Origin: JBCCIM01 sp965263205
GTDB lineage: Bacteria > Bacteroidota > Rhodothermia > Rhodothermales > JAHQVL01
Assembly: GCA_965263205.1 (NCBI GenBank)
Contig: CBDHHF010000014.1
Location: 124,001-188,000, forward strand
Reading direction: 5' to 3'
DNA length: 64,000 nucleotides
Shown one piece after another: positions 17,564 to 26,574 of the stretch. A model generated the notes under the pieces. It was not told the origin of the DNA and made no database searches. It saw nothing but the letters and a program-made list of their open reading frames with translations. Within the stretch, counting starts at the first letter, position 1, and the number at the start of each line of letters is the position of its first letter. The position numbers and the translations under genes were made by a program.

Positions 17564-18732
17564 AAATAGCAGATGTAGCGTCGTACTGGCTAAGCGTCCC
17601 TATTCCCGCCAACCGCCAGTGGCGGTCTGATTACGGGCATCTTTCCCAGTTCGACATGTGCCTGGTTGTTGTTACTACTGAAGATGGGCGCAAAGGCCTC
17701 GGCGAAGCCAAAGCTGCCGTTGGCGCTACAGGCGTTTGCGCCTCCATCGTGGCCTGTATCGAGCATGAACTCAAGCCCCACCTGATTGGCAAAGACATTC
17801 ACAACATAACGGAGATTTGGGAGCGGCTCTACAGCGGCTCGCGTGATCACTACGCACTGGCACGGGGGCGTGGCTTCCCGATCCTGGGCAATCGGGGCAC
17901 TACGATTTCAGCCATGAGCGGCATCGATATGGCGTTGTGGGATTTGAAAGGTCAATACCTCGACGCTCCCGTAGTATCGTTACTGGGTGGCGCCTGCCGG
18001 CCAACCATGCCTGCGTACGCCAGCGGCGGCTGGGCAGATGCAAAGATGCGCTATTGGCGATCAACTCAAAGGCTACTGCGATAAAGGATTCGATGCGCTG
18101 TCAAAATGCGCGTGGGCGTCATGGACGACACGGTCGATGCAAGCATTAAGCGGGTTGCTGCTGCGCGCAAGGCCCTGGGCGATGATATAAAAATTATGGC
18201 TGACGCCCATGGTACTTTCAGCGTACCCGAAGCACGGCGGTTCTGCAAAGCCATCGAGCCGTACAATTTGTACTGGATGGAAGAGCCTGTGAGTCCGGAT
18301 AACAAACATGGTTGTGCGAGTGTACGCGACTACACGCATACTCCCATCGCAGCCGGCGAAAGTGAATTTACCCGATTCGATTTCAAAGAGTTGATCGAAA
18401 CAGGCGCTGCTGATGTATTGCAACCCGATGCAGCCATTGTGGGCGGCATCACGGAAGGCATTAAAATCAGTGCACTTGCCAGCACGTATCAACTGGAACT
18501 CGCACCCCACTGCTGGGGATCAGCGATTTCATTTATGGCCGGCGTGCACCTTGCTTTTGCCTCCGCCAGCGCTGTACTCATCGAGTTCTCCCTCGGCGGC
18601 AACCCGTTGATGTACGAGCTTTGCAATGAGCCCCCCGATGTACAAGACGGGACCGTTCGCGCCCCAGTACGACCAGGCCTCGGCTTGACCCTTAATTGGG
18701 ATTTTGTCGAAAAGTACGCCAAACACCCTTAG
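17560..18732 (+). pseudogene. Enolase-superfamily sugar-acid dehydratase (mandelate racemase type), two frameshifts
   Basis: Joined, the frames give a full mandelate racemase/muconate lactonizing enzyme of about 390 residues. Part one (17560 to about 18045) runs from MKIADVASYWLSVPIPANRQ to YASGGWADA. A middle segment in the +2 frame reads AIGDQLKGYCDKGFDAL. From about 18099 the original frame resumes with KMRVGVMDD. Metal ligands are visible in part three (MADAHG, MEEPV, AAGESE), then QPDAAIVGG and APHCWG. The first shift looks like one extra base near 18045, the second like one missing base near 18098 (CTGGTC read as CTGTC). In the window as given the frame hits TAA at 18082. Start overlaps the epimerase stop by 4 bases, so the genes are coupled. 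Confidence 0.8.
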
Positions 18733-18786
18733 CCCTATCCATACTGGAATCACAAAATCTACTCGCCACTAAAAACAGGTTTTGCC

Positions 18787-19278
18787 ATGTCTAAAAAAAT
18801 CACCAGCATTAATCACATTACGCTGATTGTTGACAACCTCGAAGAAACCGCGCGTTTTTACGAGCATGAGTTGGGTCTCGAACCCCTGGCTGCTTTTTTG
18901 TTCGATTATCCGACAGCCTTTTTCAAAATCAATGACACGCAGCAGTTGCACCTTTCAGAATGGGAAGATGCAACATCGTTCCGGGCGCATGTGGCGTTAA
19001 ACACACCCGACTTCAACCACATCTTCCATCGCAGCAAAGAGCTGGGCATTATCGACATCAAGCCATGGGGTCGCGTACGGCGGCTACCAGACGGCGCGAT
19101 GCAGATGTTCATCCGCGACCCTGCCGGCAACCTGGTTGAAATTGTATCAAGCAAAGAGGAGGAGATCGACCCGGCTATTTTTGAAGACGAGTTGTACAAA
19201 GAAGGCATCTACGTATCAGGACGTAACGATTTCAGAGGCTACAAAAGCGAAAACGCAACGTTACACCATGGCGAGTGA
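18787..19278 (+). CDS. VOC-superfamily (glyoxalase/dioxygenase fold) protein
   Basis: A 163-residue vicinal oxygen chelate protein. The first metal-ligand strand is SINHITLIVDNLEETARFYE, the middle ligand candidate is the histidine in QQLHLSEWED, and the C-terminal glutamate is in DPAGNLVEIVSS. It is a two-module VOC fold in one chain, typical of glyoxalase I-like or lactoylglutathione-lyase-like enzymes. The last 40 residues form an extra tail. In this operon it may act on a reactive sugar-derived intermediate; the reaction is not determined. It overlaps the next gene by 11 bases. Confidence 0.82.
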   Translation: MSKKITSINHITLIVDNLEETARFYEHELGLEPLAAFLFDYPTAFFKINDTQQLHLSEWEDATSFRAHVALNTPDFNHIFHRSKELGIIDIKPWGRVRRLPDGAMQMFIRDPAGNLVEIVSSKEEEIDPAIFEDELYKEGIYVSGRNDFRGYKSENATLHHGE

Positions 19279-20227
19279 ATCCACCCCAAACGTACTGCTT
19301 CTCGAAACCGTAGCAACGCCGGCTGATTCGTTGCTACGGTCGAACAGCAATGTCATTTTTGCGGCCACGCCCGACAGCGGCGAATCGCACATCGAAGGCC
19401 GTCCCATTCACGCCATCGTCACCCGTGGTAAAGGAAAGGTAAATGCCGCTCTCATCGACGCTTGCAACGGCCTCCAGTTGATTGCCCGATGCGGCGTGGG
19501 ACTGGACAACATCGACGTTGCGCATGCCTCCTCGCGCGGGATCAAGGTGGTCAATGCGCCAGGCGTTAACGCCGCCACCGTGGCAGAGCACGCCCTTTCA
19601 CTCATGCTCATGCTGCAGCGAAAAATGACTGTGGCAACGCAAGAAGTGAAAGCCGGCAATTGGATGTATCGCACGTCGTATGATGGCGATGACCTGCGCG
19701 GCAAGCGCCTCGGTATTGCCGGCTTTGGCAACATCGGCCAGCGCGTTGCAAAACTGGCTGATGCATTTGGTATGGATGTGCAATTCTGGGATGTGGCGGA
19801 GATCGACAGTCCGTTTACCCAGGTTTCGTTTGATACGCTGATTGAAACTTCGCAGGTCATCAGCATCCACCTGCCTTTGCTGGATAGCACGCGTCAGCTT
19901 TTTTCGAAAGATGTATTGCAGCGCGCCAAAAATCATCCTGTGCTGATCAACACAGCGCGCGGTGGGCTCATCAAAGACGATGACCTGTTGCTGGCACTAC
20001 AAGAGGGATGGTTATCCGGATTTGGCAGCGACGTACTTGAGGTGGGCACGCCGCCAGCCGGCTACCCGCTGCTGCAACTGGATAATGTGCTCGTTACGCC
20101 GCACAGCGCAAGCCTGACCCAAACCACGTACGCAGAGATGTGCACGCTTTCAGTACAAAATGCACTGGATATCCTGTCCGGCAAATCAATAAATGAGCGG
20201 TATATTTTCAACCGTCACTCACTTTAG
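19268..20227 (+). CDS. D-isomer-specific 2-hydroxyacid dehydrogenase
   Basis: A 319-residue NAD-dependent dehydrogenase. The dinucleotide loop is GFGNIG (152-157), the catalytic Arg lies in NTARGGLIKDDDLL, the Glu in SDVLEVGTPP, and the His in VTPHSASLTQ. It resembles hydroxypyruvate/glyoxylate reductases and phosphoglycerate dehydrogenase without the ACT domain. The ATG at 19268 gives a normal N-terminus; the frame is open 132 bases further up but inside the VOC gene. As last gene of the set it would reduce or oxidise the keto-acid made by the dehydratase; this is inference. It converges with the amylase gene. Confidence 0.9.
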   Translation: MASESTPNVLLLETVATPADSLLRSNSNVIFAATPDSGESHIEGRPIHAIVTRGKGKVNAALIDACNGLQLIARCGVGLDNIDVAHASSRGIKVVNAPGVNAATVAEHALSLMLMLQRKMTVATQEVKAGNWMYRTSYDGDDLRGKRLGIAGFGNIGQRVAKLADAFGMDVQFWDVAEIDSPFTQVSFDTLIETSQVISIHLPLLDSTRQLFSKDVLQRAKNHPVLINTARGGLIKDDDLLLALQEGWLSGFGSDVLEVGTPPAGYPLLQLDNVLVTPHSASLTQTTYAEMCTLSVQNALDILSGKSINERYIFNRHSL

Positions 20228-20264
20228 TACCAGTTACTCTACCAAAAGACATCAACACACCTTT

Positions 20265-22147
20265 TCACTCGCGCTCTACCTCGAGCACAACGCCAGCGAG
20301 TGGCGGTAGCATCAACCGATTGTCTGCGACGACAGGCTCTTCTCCTATGGCCTTTGTTGTAAAGACAATAGCCATTGACTTGCCGGCTAACGCTTCCACT
20401 CCCGACACATCCAGTTCCTGCGCCGTATCGCTACGATTCATCGCCACAACATACACGTTATCCTGCCACGTACGGGTGAATGCAAAGCTATTTGCCTCAT
20501 CATCAGCGAGTGCTGTTACCTGGCTACCATACCTTAGCACATCATGACGTTGGCGCAACGCAATGACGGCCTTGTAGAACGCAAAAATATCTGCATCAAA
20601 CCCTACGGCATCCGTATTACGTGGCCGATTGCGCGGTTCAGCTTCCTGGTCGGCGTACGTCATCTCTTCCCAAACCATCGGCATGCGGTCATCGGGATCA
20701 TCCGCGCCCCACATGCCGGCTTCGGTGCCGTAGTAGATCATCGGAGCACCCAACGTGGTCATCTGCATCAAGGCCACCAGTTTCTGAATGTCGCGCTCTT
20801 GCTTCGTTGGGTTTGCGCACATCGTACGGACTCGTACCAGCGCGGCGATACGTCGTGGTCGTAATCATAGCGCTCGGGAATGGCGTACTGCGGCTTTGCG
20901 TTTACAATCATCGATGCCAACCGATCCGTATCGTGTGAATCGATCAGGTTTTGCATGGCAAACTGCATGGGCACGGGAAACTCCTGCCGGCGATCATCGA
21001 TCAGCTGCATAAATTCTGAGGCAGAGAGCAGGTTGTCGATCAGAAATCCTTTTACGGGAAACGCAAAGGCATGGTAATTCATGGTTGCAGAGAATCCACC
21101 TTCCTGCAAGAAATCGCTGGCTTCGTGCCATACCTCGGAAACGGTATAGGCGTCCGGATTTAGTGTCCTTACATGCGCGTTCCAATCGGCCCAGAACTTT
21201 ATTGGCACATCCGGAGCAACATCCAGTCGCCAGCCATCGATGCCATCCGCTGGATCACCATCGCCATTCGGGTCCATCCAGCGACTCGTTGCATCAAAAA
21301 CATACTGCTTGGGACCCGGATGAAGATCCGTGCTATCGGGTGTGTCGGCAAACAGCGGCAGTGTCTCAACGCCCCACCAGCCCTCATAAGCAAACTCATT
21401 TTCTGGCGTGTTCGGGTCGTCGAAAGACTGGATGATATACCAGTCTTTGTATGGTGAGGCCTCCTGGTTTCTTCTGATGTCGTCGAACGCAAAGAAATCG
21501 CGACCGGTGTGATTCCACACGCCATCGATGATGACCCGCATGTCGCGAGCATGGGCGCCAGCCACAAGATCAAAGAAGAGCTGATCTGCAGCCGTCATGT
21601 GCCAGGTTTCAGGGTCGCTCGTCTCTTGCGCCATGAGTGCAAAATCGCCGGCCGGGTCTGGGCCAAAGTGTGGATCGATGTGGTGAAACGTGTTGCCGTC
21701 GTATTTGTGCAAGGAGCGCGCGTAAAACACGGGATTAAAGTACAGCGTGTTGATCCCTAGCGTCTTGAGATAATCGAGTTTATCGATTACCCCTTGCAAG
21801 TCGCCGCCATACCTGCGGTCGAATACACCATCTTCATAGAAGTCATCTCCTCGCTCAATTTCCCAGGCATCGCGCGCATACCAGTCGCCCGTCCATGGGG
21901 AAATCCGCCACGAATCCGGTACATTTTCCGGATATTCGAGCGACTCGCGATCCGGGTCATTTGTTGGATCCCCGTTCCGAAAACGCGTGGGGAAAATCTG
22001 ATAGAATACCGCATCAGCTGCCCATGCTGGTGACGACGGGCTGTTGGAAACGGGCTTTTCACTATTCGTCGGGCCACCATTACAGGCAGCGAGGAGCAGG
22101 ACAAGGCTGGCATACAAAACGCCGGCCAATTTGCTATTCGCGTTCAT
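20265..22147 (-). pseudogene. GH13 alpha-amylase/neopullulanase lipoprotein, one frameshift
   Basis: Joined, about 625 residues: a lipoprotein signal with lipobox LAAC, then the GH13 barrel with region I VIIDGVWNH, the nucleophile in GWRLDVAP, the acid in TVSEVWHE, and LIDSHDTDR, then a C-terminal beta-domain ending VVLEVERE. It would hydrolyse starch-type glucans at the cell surface or in the periplasm. The frame breaks near 20815 after SPRWYESVR and resumes one frame over at CANPTKQERDIQKL, consistent with one missing base. The ATG at 22147 was chosen because it starts the signal peptide. All active-site residues lie before the break. Confidence 0.82.
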
Positions 22148-22183
22148 ATAAGAAACTCTAATGGTCAATAATTTTCTATCCAA

Positions 22184-22702
22184 CTACGCGTTATCCTCAT
22201 CGCTAGCGCGTTTCCGCAAGTCATCGTAAAGCGTGAAGGTTTTCACCTTGTGCGCAATTTCGAGCGCCCGCTTGATCCGCGTTTCTTCCCGCTTGGCGCT
22301 GTTTACATGGTGGGCCAGGCCGCGCCGTTTGCCGGGTGTAAACGAGAAAAAGCGTGCTGCTGCGTCTTCATCCATGGCAAGTACTTCTTCAAACTCTTCC
22401 CCCAATTCAACATAATCAGGATCAGGATCGGGCTCGACAGTAAGCACCAGCTCATCGCCAGGTACAATCCCAAGTTCTTTGAGCAAGGCAATGCCAAAGA
22501 AAATGAAGTACATCCCATCTTTGTTGTTCTGCACAGCGCGGCGAATGGTTTTACCTTTAAGCTGCACAATTACACGCCGGCTACCGGTTTCGATAATGGC
22601 ATCAGCAATCTCGGCCGGTACCGGGGCATAGTGTTGCTTTAAAAAGCCCGTATCAGACTTCAACAACGGCGCAATAAATTCATGGACACGTGAAGTATGC
22701 AT
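22184..22702 (-). CDS. YdeI/OmpD-associated family protein with DUF1905 domain
   Basis: A 172-residue protein with an N-terminal DUF1905-like beta domain (VIVQLKGKTIRRAVQNN, MYFIFFGIALLKELGI, GDELVLTVEPDPDPDY) and a C-terminal YdeI/OmdA helix set (RGLAHHVNSAKREETRIKRA). Family members have been linked to bacteriocin tolerance but the biochemical role is unknown. It is followed by the amylase gene 36 bases later on the same strand. Confidence 0.8.
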   Translation of the reverse strand: MHTSRVHEFIAPLLKSDTGFLKQHYAPVPAEIADAIIETGSRRVIVQLKGKTIRRAVQNNKDGMYFIFFGIALLKELGIVPGDELVLTVEPDPDPDYVELGEEFEEVLAMDEDAAARFFSFTPGKRRGLAHHVNSAKREETRIKRALEIAHKVKTFTLYDDLRKRASDEDNA

Positions 22703-22730
22703 AACACTAAACGACAGGTCTCAATGCAAT

Positions 22731-22830
22731 AGGGTTTGCCTGAAAATTCAGTTCTGCTTTGTCAGATCCTTCGCATTCGCTCAGGATACGGCTTTGTCTC
22801 TGCTAATTTGGGATTTTTCAGACAAAGCCT
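22731..22830. repeat. Dispersed 3'-end repeat, copy B
   Basis: On the minus strand it begins with TAG, which is the sulfatase stop codon, then GGCTTTGTCT. The arms GGCTTTGTCT (22790-22799) and AGACAAAGCC (22820-22829) are perfect inverted repeats of 10 bp around a 20-base loop. A second imperfect hairpin lies at TCCTGAGCGAATGCGAAGGA (reverse of 22768-22787). It is nearly identical to copy C at 46656-46757. Confidence 0.9.
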
Positions 22831-24470
22831 ACTTAATCCGGACCACTTCGCTGGGTACAAAACCTATATGGTCTGCTATAGCAACAAGCTCTTCCCCTCG
22901 CTGCAACGTAACAGGTCTTGTGTACACCATCCAGTGATCTCCTGGCTCCTCGCCGCGTTTTACAACCTGGTATCCAATGGATGCACCAAGTGTAGGGGTA
23001 CGCAGCATAATTTCAGTCCCCTGGCGAATCGCCCTTGGGGTGGCTGTTACCGGCTGGATACCATTTGGCCAAACACGGGCAATATGCTCGTGTTCAGGCA
23101 CCATCCCATTGTCATCTATGGCGGCGATCCAGCGATCATGCTCCTGGCGTAGCTCCGCCAGCTTTGCCACGTACGCCGGATCAGCAGCGAGGTTGTTGAT
23201 TTCATGCGGGTCGTTGACCGTATCGAACAATTCTTCCAATGGTTTTGCCGGCCTGAACCATTGCATTTGGATTTCATTGAGTGTCCCCTCGTCGCGCATC
23301 CGCAACAGCTCTTGCATCAATGGCATTTGTTCACGATACGCTACAGGTAGGTAAAAACCACGCTCCGGCATATGGTTGCGGAGGTATTTAAATCGTTTGT
23401 CGCGCACGGCCCGAATCAAATCATATTTACCGTCAAAACGATCACCGGCACCATGCACGTACGACCGTGGCGTCTCTGCTTTGTAAGGGCCAAGAAAAGC
23501 CTGTCCCTGCCCTTCAAGATAAGCCGGCGGCTCCATCCCGGCCAGTGATAAAATGGTCGGTTTGAAGTCGATAAAGCTGATCAACTGGTCGTCTACTTCG
23601 CCGGCCCGCACCTGGTTGGGAAAACGGATGATCAATAGGCACGCGCATCCCTGAATCATAAAGCAGTCGCTTCATACGAGGCAGGGGACCACCATGATCA
23701 GCGTACCAGAAAATCACGGTATTCTCCAGTTCGCCGGCAGCTTCCAACTCCGCCAATATCCCACCCACTTGCTGATCCATGATCTTGATATTGGAATACA
23801 TACGCCGGATATCCGTCCGCACAACATCCGTGTCCGGGTAATAGGGAGGAATCGGCACATCCAGGTCAGCATCCACCCACAACGAATCTTCCGCTCTCGC
23901 CCAGATTTGAGACTCGTGGGTTACGCCCAGATTAAAAATGGCAAAGAAAGGCTGATCCGGGTCGGGACGATGCTTCCAATGTGCGTTGTTGCTTGATTCA
24001 TCCCAGGCGGTCAGCGTCTTTTTAAACTGGTAATCTTCTTTGGCATTATTTGTCGCATAGTAGCCCAGCATCCGCATGTATTCGCTGTGCATTTTCACGC
24101 CGGCAGCGGGTAGGGCTTCATAAGGCACCACACCTTCGGGCAAAAACTTGGCGTTCCCGCCCGTCCGCATATGCTGAGCACCAATAGCATTTTGATACAT
24201 GCCGGTGGCAAGCGCAGCACGAGAAGGCGCACAAACCCCCGAGGGCGAAAACACGTGCGTGTAACGCACCCCTTCAGCGGCAAGCCGGCTCAGATTTGGT
24301 GTTTCTATGGTTGAGTCACCAAACGCAGGGATGTAGGGCCCCAGGTCTTCTGCAACAATCCAGACAATATTAGGCGGTCGCGCTGTATCGTTTTCCTGCG
24401 CAAGAACAGGGAAGACAGCAAGAAAAGAGCCAACGATACAGACAAGCAGGGCAGAACAATAGCGTTTCAT
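22829..24470 (-). pseudogene. Type I sulfatase, one frameshift
   Basis: Joined, about 547 residues. The protein has a signal peptide (CSALLVCIVGSFLAVFPVLA), the metal-binding start NIVWIVAEDLGPYIPAFGD, and the formylglycine motif C80-APSR in SGVCAPSRAALATG, so it is a cysteine-type sulfatase that needs a maturase. Further hallmarks are IFWYADHGGPLPRMKRLLYD and the C-terminal LFDTVNDPHEINNLA. The frame breaks near 23640: after DSGMRVP the reading continues one frame over as LIIRFPNQVRAGEVDDQLIS, consistent with one extra base. It would remove sulfate from algal polysaccharides or similar substrates. The repeat copy B supplies its stop codon. Confidence 0.83.
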
Positions 24471-24556
24471 GGGATCGAACAGGTGGATGGGTTGAGCATC
24501 CACAAGAATACTGAACACAGGCAACACTTGCAGCAGGTAACACTGGCTCCTTTGAA

Positions 24557-25657
24557 TTATTTAAAGGCCGCCTCTACCACAGCGCCCGCGGGTTGGGCAG
24601 CAAGAAAATCCAGCCCTAAAAACTGTGCTACGGTACTTGCAATCTGATTCTGGTAGAGTTTGCACCCATCTACCTCCCCTGCCGGCGGGGTATCCGGCCC
24701 CAGAAAAGCCATCCAGATCTGCTCAGCACCCCTGATATCCGTCCCATGGCTCCGCCAGGTATCCAGCGGAAACGTGCCTCTACCATGATCGGTAGTGATA
24801 ACAAAGGTTGTTTTATCGCGATAAACCGGATCTGCCTGAACATACGCCCATAGTGCGGCAATAAATGTATCGGTTTGCAGTGCAGAGTGCAGGTAATGGT
24901 CATAGGCTCCATCGTGCGCAAAATCATCGGTTTCGCCGTAGGCGATGTACACCAATCGAGGGTGGTATTTTCGAATGTATTCAAGCGCATAATGATGGGT
25001 GAACGCATCGAGCCGCACGGTTGCCCAGGGACTGGGAATCTCTGCCTGAAGTGTGTTCAAAAACTGCTCGCGTGGTGACAAAGCACCATGTGCTGCTGAT
25101 TCAAACCCTGCATTCACTGGCACGCCACTTCGTTCTTCATTGATGATATAAGGAAAGACATCCCATGAAGCGAACGCAGCAACCCGGTCTTTAAAGGCTG
25201 GCTGGGTATTCACAAATTCCAATACCGTGCGATTCTTGTTCGGTACTTTGTCATTGCTGGTGATCGCTGAATCCGCTTTACCGGTCAGAATCTCGTTGTA
25301 TCCTGGATAGGAAAACACCTGATTATTTGTTAGATCAACCTCACAATCAAGCGACCGATTGCCGTAAAGTTGCCCATGTGTTGCAATCTCTGACCAGAAG
25401 AACGGCATTAGGGTACGCCGGCGCAGATCCGCATCGCCAACAAAAAATTGCCGAGATAGCGCTTCTGGATCACGCACATATATTTTGTTACCCACGAGGG
25501 CTTCATCTGCACCAGAAAACAACTCTTGCCAGCGCAATCCATCGAGCGTAATCAAAAAAACGTGTTCTGTTTGCCGGCCTTCCTCCTGAGCAAACACAGG
25601 TTGCACACCTGCCAAAGAAATCAAAATGGCTATGTATACAAAAGCAGTAAATCGCAT
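24557..25657 (-). CDS. Alkaline phosphatase-superfamily secreted hydrolase
   Basis: A 366-residue protein with signal peptide (FVYIAILISLAGVQPVFA) and the alkaline phosphatase/phosphodiesterase fold. Metal ligands visible: D39 in FLITLDGLRWQELFSGADE, D and H in GETDDFAHDGAYDH, and D-H in FVITTDHGRGTF. It belongs to the same superfamily as the sulfatase gene 86 bases downstream but lacks the C-x-P-x-R motif. It could act as a phosphatase, phosphodiesterase or phosphonoacetate-type hydrolase. Confidence 0.82.
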   Translation of the reverse strand: MRFTAFVYIAILISLAGVQPVFAQEEGRQTEHVFLITLDGLRWQELFSGADEALVGNKIYVRDPEALSRQFFVGDADLRRRTLMPFFWSEIATHGQLYGNRSLDCEVDLTNNQVFSYPGYNEILTGKADSAITSNDKVPNKNRTVLEFVNTQPAFKDRVAAFASWDVFPYIINEERSGVPVNAGFESAAHGALSPREQFLNTLQAEIPSPWATVRLDAFTHHYALEYIRKYHPRLVYIAYGETDDFAHDGAYDHYLHSALQTDTFIAALWAYVQADPVYRDKTTFVITTDHGRGTFPLDTWRSHGTDIRGAEQIWMAFLGPDTPPAGEVDGCKLYQNQIASTVAQFLGLDFLAAQPAGAVVEAAFK

Positions 25658-25860
25658 AGTAGCATGAGCTTAAGGGTAAGAGATAGCGGGAGCGCTCCTG
25701 GTAGGGAAGCAACAGAAAAGGTACGGTCCAGCGCACTGCATCGGATAATTAAATAAAAAACTACATAACAACTTGCTTTGAGAGTAATTAGCACATATAT
25801 TACACATGTCACATTACATATAATGTGTGCACTGCTATTTTGGCTTATTAAATAACAACC
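25658..25860. promoter_or_regulatory. Divergent intergenic region upstream of the LexA-like gene
   Basis: About 200 AT-rich bases between the minus-strand hydrolase gene and the plus-strand LexA-like gene. The right half contains TATATTAC and TATAATGTG sequences and the palindrome listed next. The region should hold promoters for both directions. Confidence 0.5.
25810..25827. promoter_or_regulatory. 18-bp palindrome, candidate operator of the LexA-like repressor
   Basis: CACATTA-CATA-TAATGTG is a perfect 7+7 inverted repeat with a 4-base spacer, 33 bases upstream of the LexA-like start codon. Its placement is what an autoregulated repressor would have. The sequence is unlike the E. coli CTGT-n8-ACAG box, which is expected since operators differ between phyla and the N-terminal domain here is divergent. 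Confidence 0.6.
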
Positions 25861-26553
25861 ATGGAAAACGAACACAATTTATCGCCAAACGAGAAGTCAC
25901 TTCTGAAACTGTTGCAAGATCATGGGCTGCGGTTTTCGCAGGACATGGAAGGGCAAGACATACGGGATTCTGTTGCCCGTGAGATTAAAGACTTTTTCCA
26001 TCGCGTTACATCTGAAGGCCTTTCCAAACTTTTTGATGCATTGCACCAGAAAGGACATGTGCTAAAAGATAACCAGGGATGGTACAAGTTGGTCGCTCAG
26101 GATTCGTACACAGACGTAGCCATCGTGGGCAGCATTACTGCAGGTCACCTGCGTGAGGCCATTCACGATGAGTTGGGTTTTGTACGGTTTGCCGGCAAGC
26201 TTTGCAACGTACATCAGCTGTTTGCCTTTCAGGTCGACGGTGACTCGATGATCGGCGATGAAATTTACAACGGCGATTGCGTGCTCCTGCGCAACGTTGA
26301 AGTACGTGATGGACAGATTGGAGCGGTTATCGTAAACGGTGAGACAACACTGAAACGCATTTACCGTGATGCTGGCGCCCTCCGCCTTGTCCCGAGCAAC
26401 CCCATTTATGACACGATTCACATTCCTGTCAGCGAATCAGATTCATTTCGGATTCTGGGCCGGCTGGAAGCAGTCATAAATCATTCAGACGGGGATGTTC
26501 GGTGGTATTCCTCACGGCAGTCAATCACCGAGATCAATCTCTTTTTAAATTGA
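25861..26553 (+). CDS. LexA-like S24 repressor/protease
   Basis: A 230-residue protein with a C-terminal LexA/S24 self-cleaving domain. The cleavage site is A94-G95 in GSITAGHLREAI, the nucleophile is S129 in VDGDSMIGDEI, and the general base is K165 in ETTLKRIY. The spacing from cleavage site to Ser (34) and Ser to Lys (36) is that of LexA. The N-terminal 78 residues should be the DNA-binding domain but the usual LexA winged-helix sequence is barely recognisable: SPNEKSLLKLLQDHG is followed by an unusual DMEGQDIRDSVAREIKDFFH stretch. It is either this organism's LexA or a mobile-element repressor. It is followed 21 bases later by the membrane protein gene. Confidence 0.8.
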   Translation: MENEHNLSPNEKSLLKLLQDHGLRFSQDMEGQDIRDSVAREIKDFFHRVTSEGLSKLFDALHQKGHVLKDNQGWYKLVAQDSYTDVAIVGSITAGHLREAIHDELGFVRFAGKLCNVHQLFAFQVDGDSMIGDEIYNGDCVLLRNVEVRDGQIGAVIVNGETTLKRIYRDAGALRLVPSNPIYDTIHIPVSESDSFRILGRLEAVINHSDGDVRWYSSRQSITEINLFLN

Positions 26554-26574
26554 TCGTAGCTCTATGAATTGATA

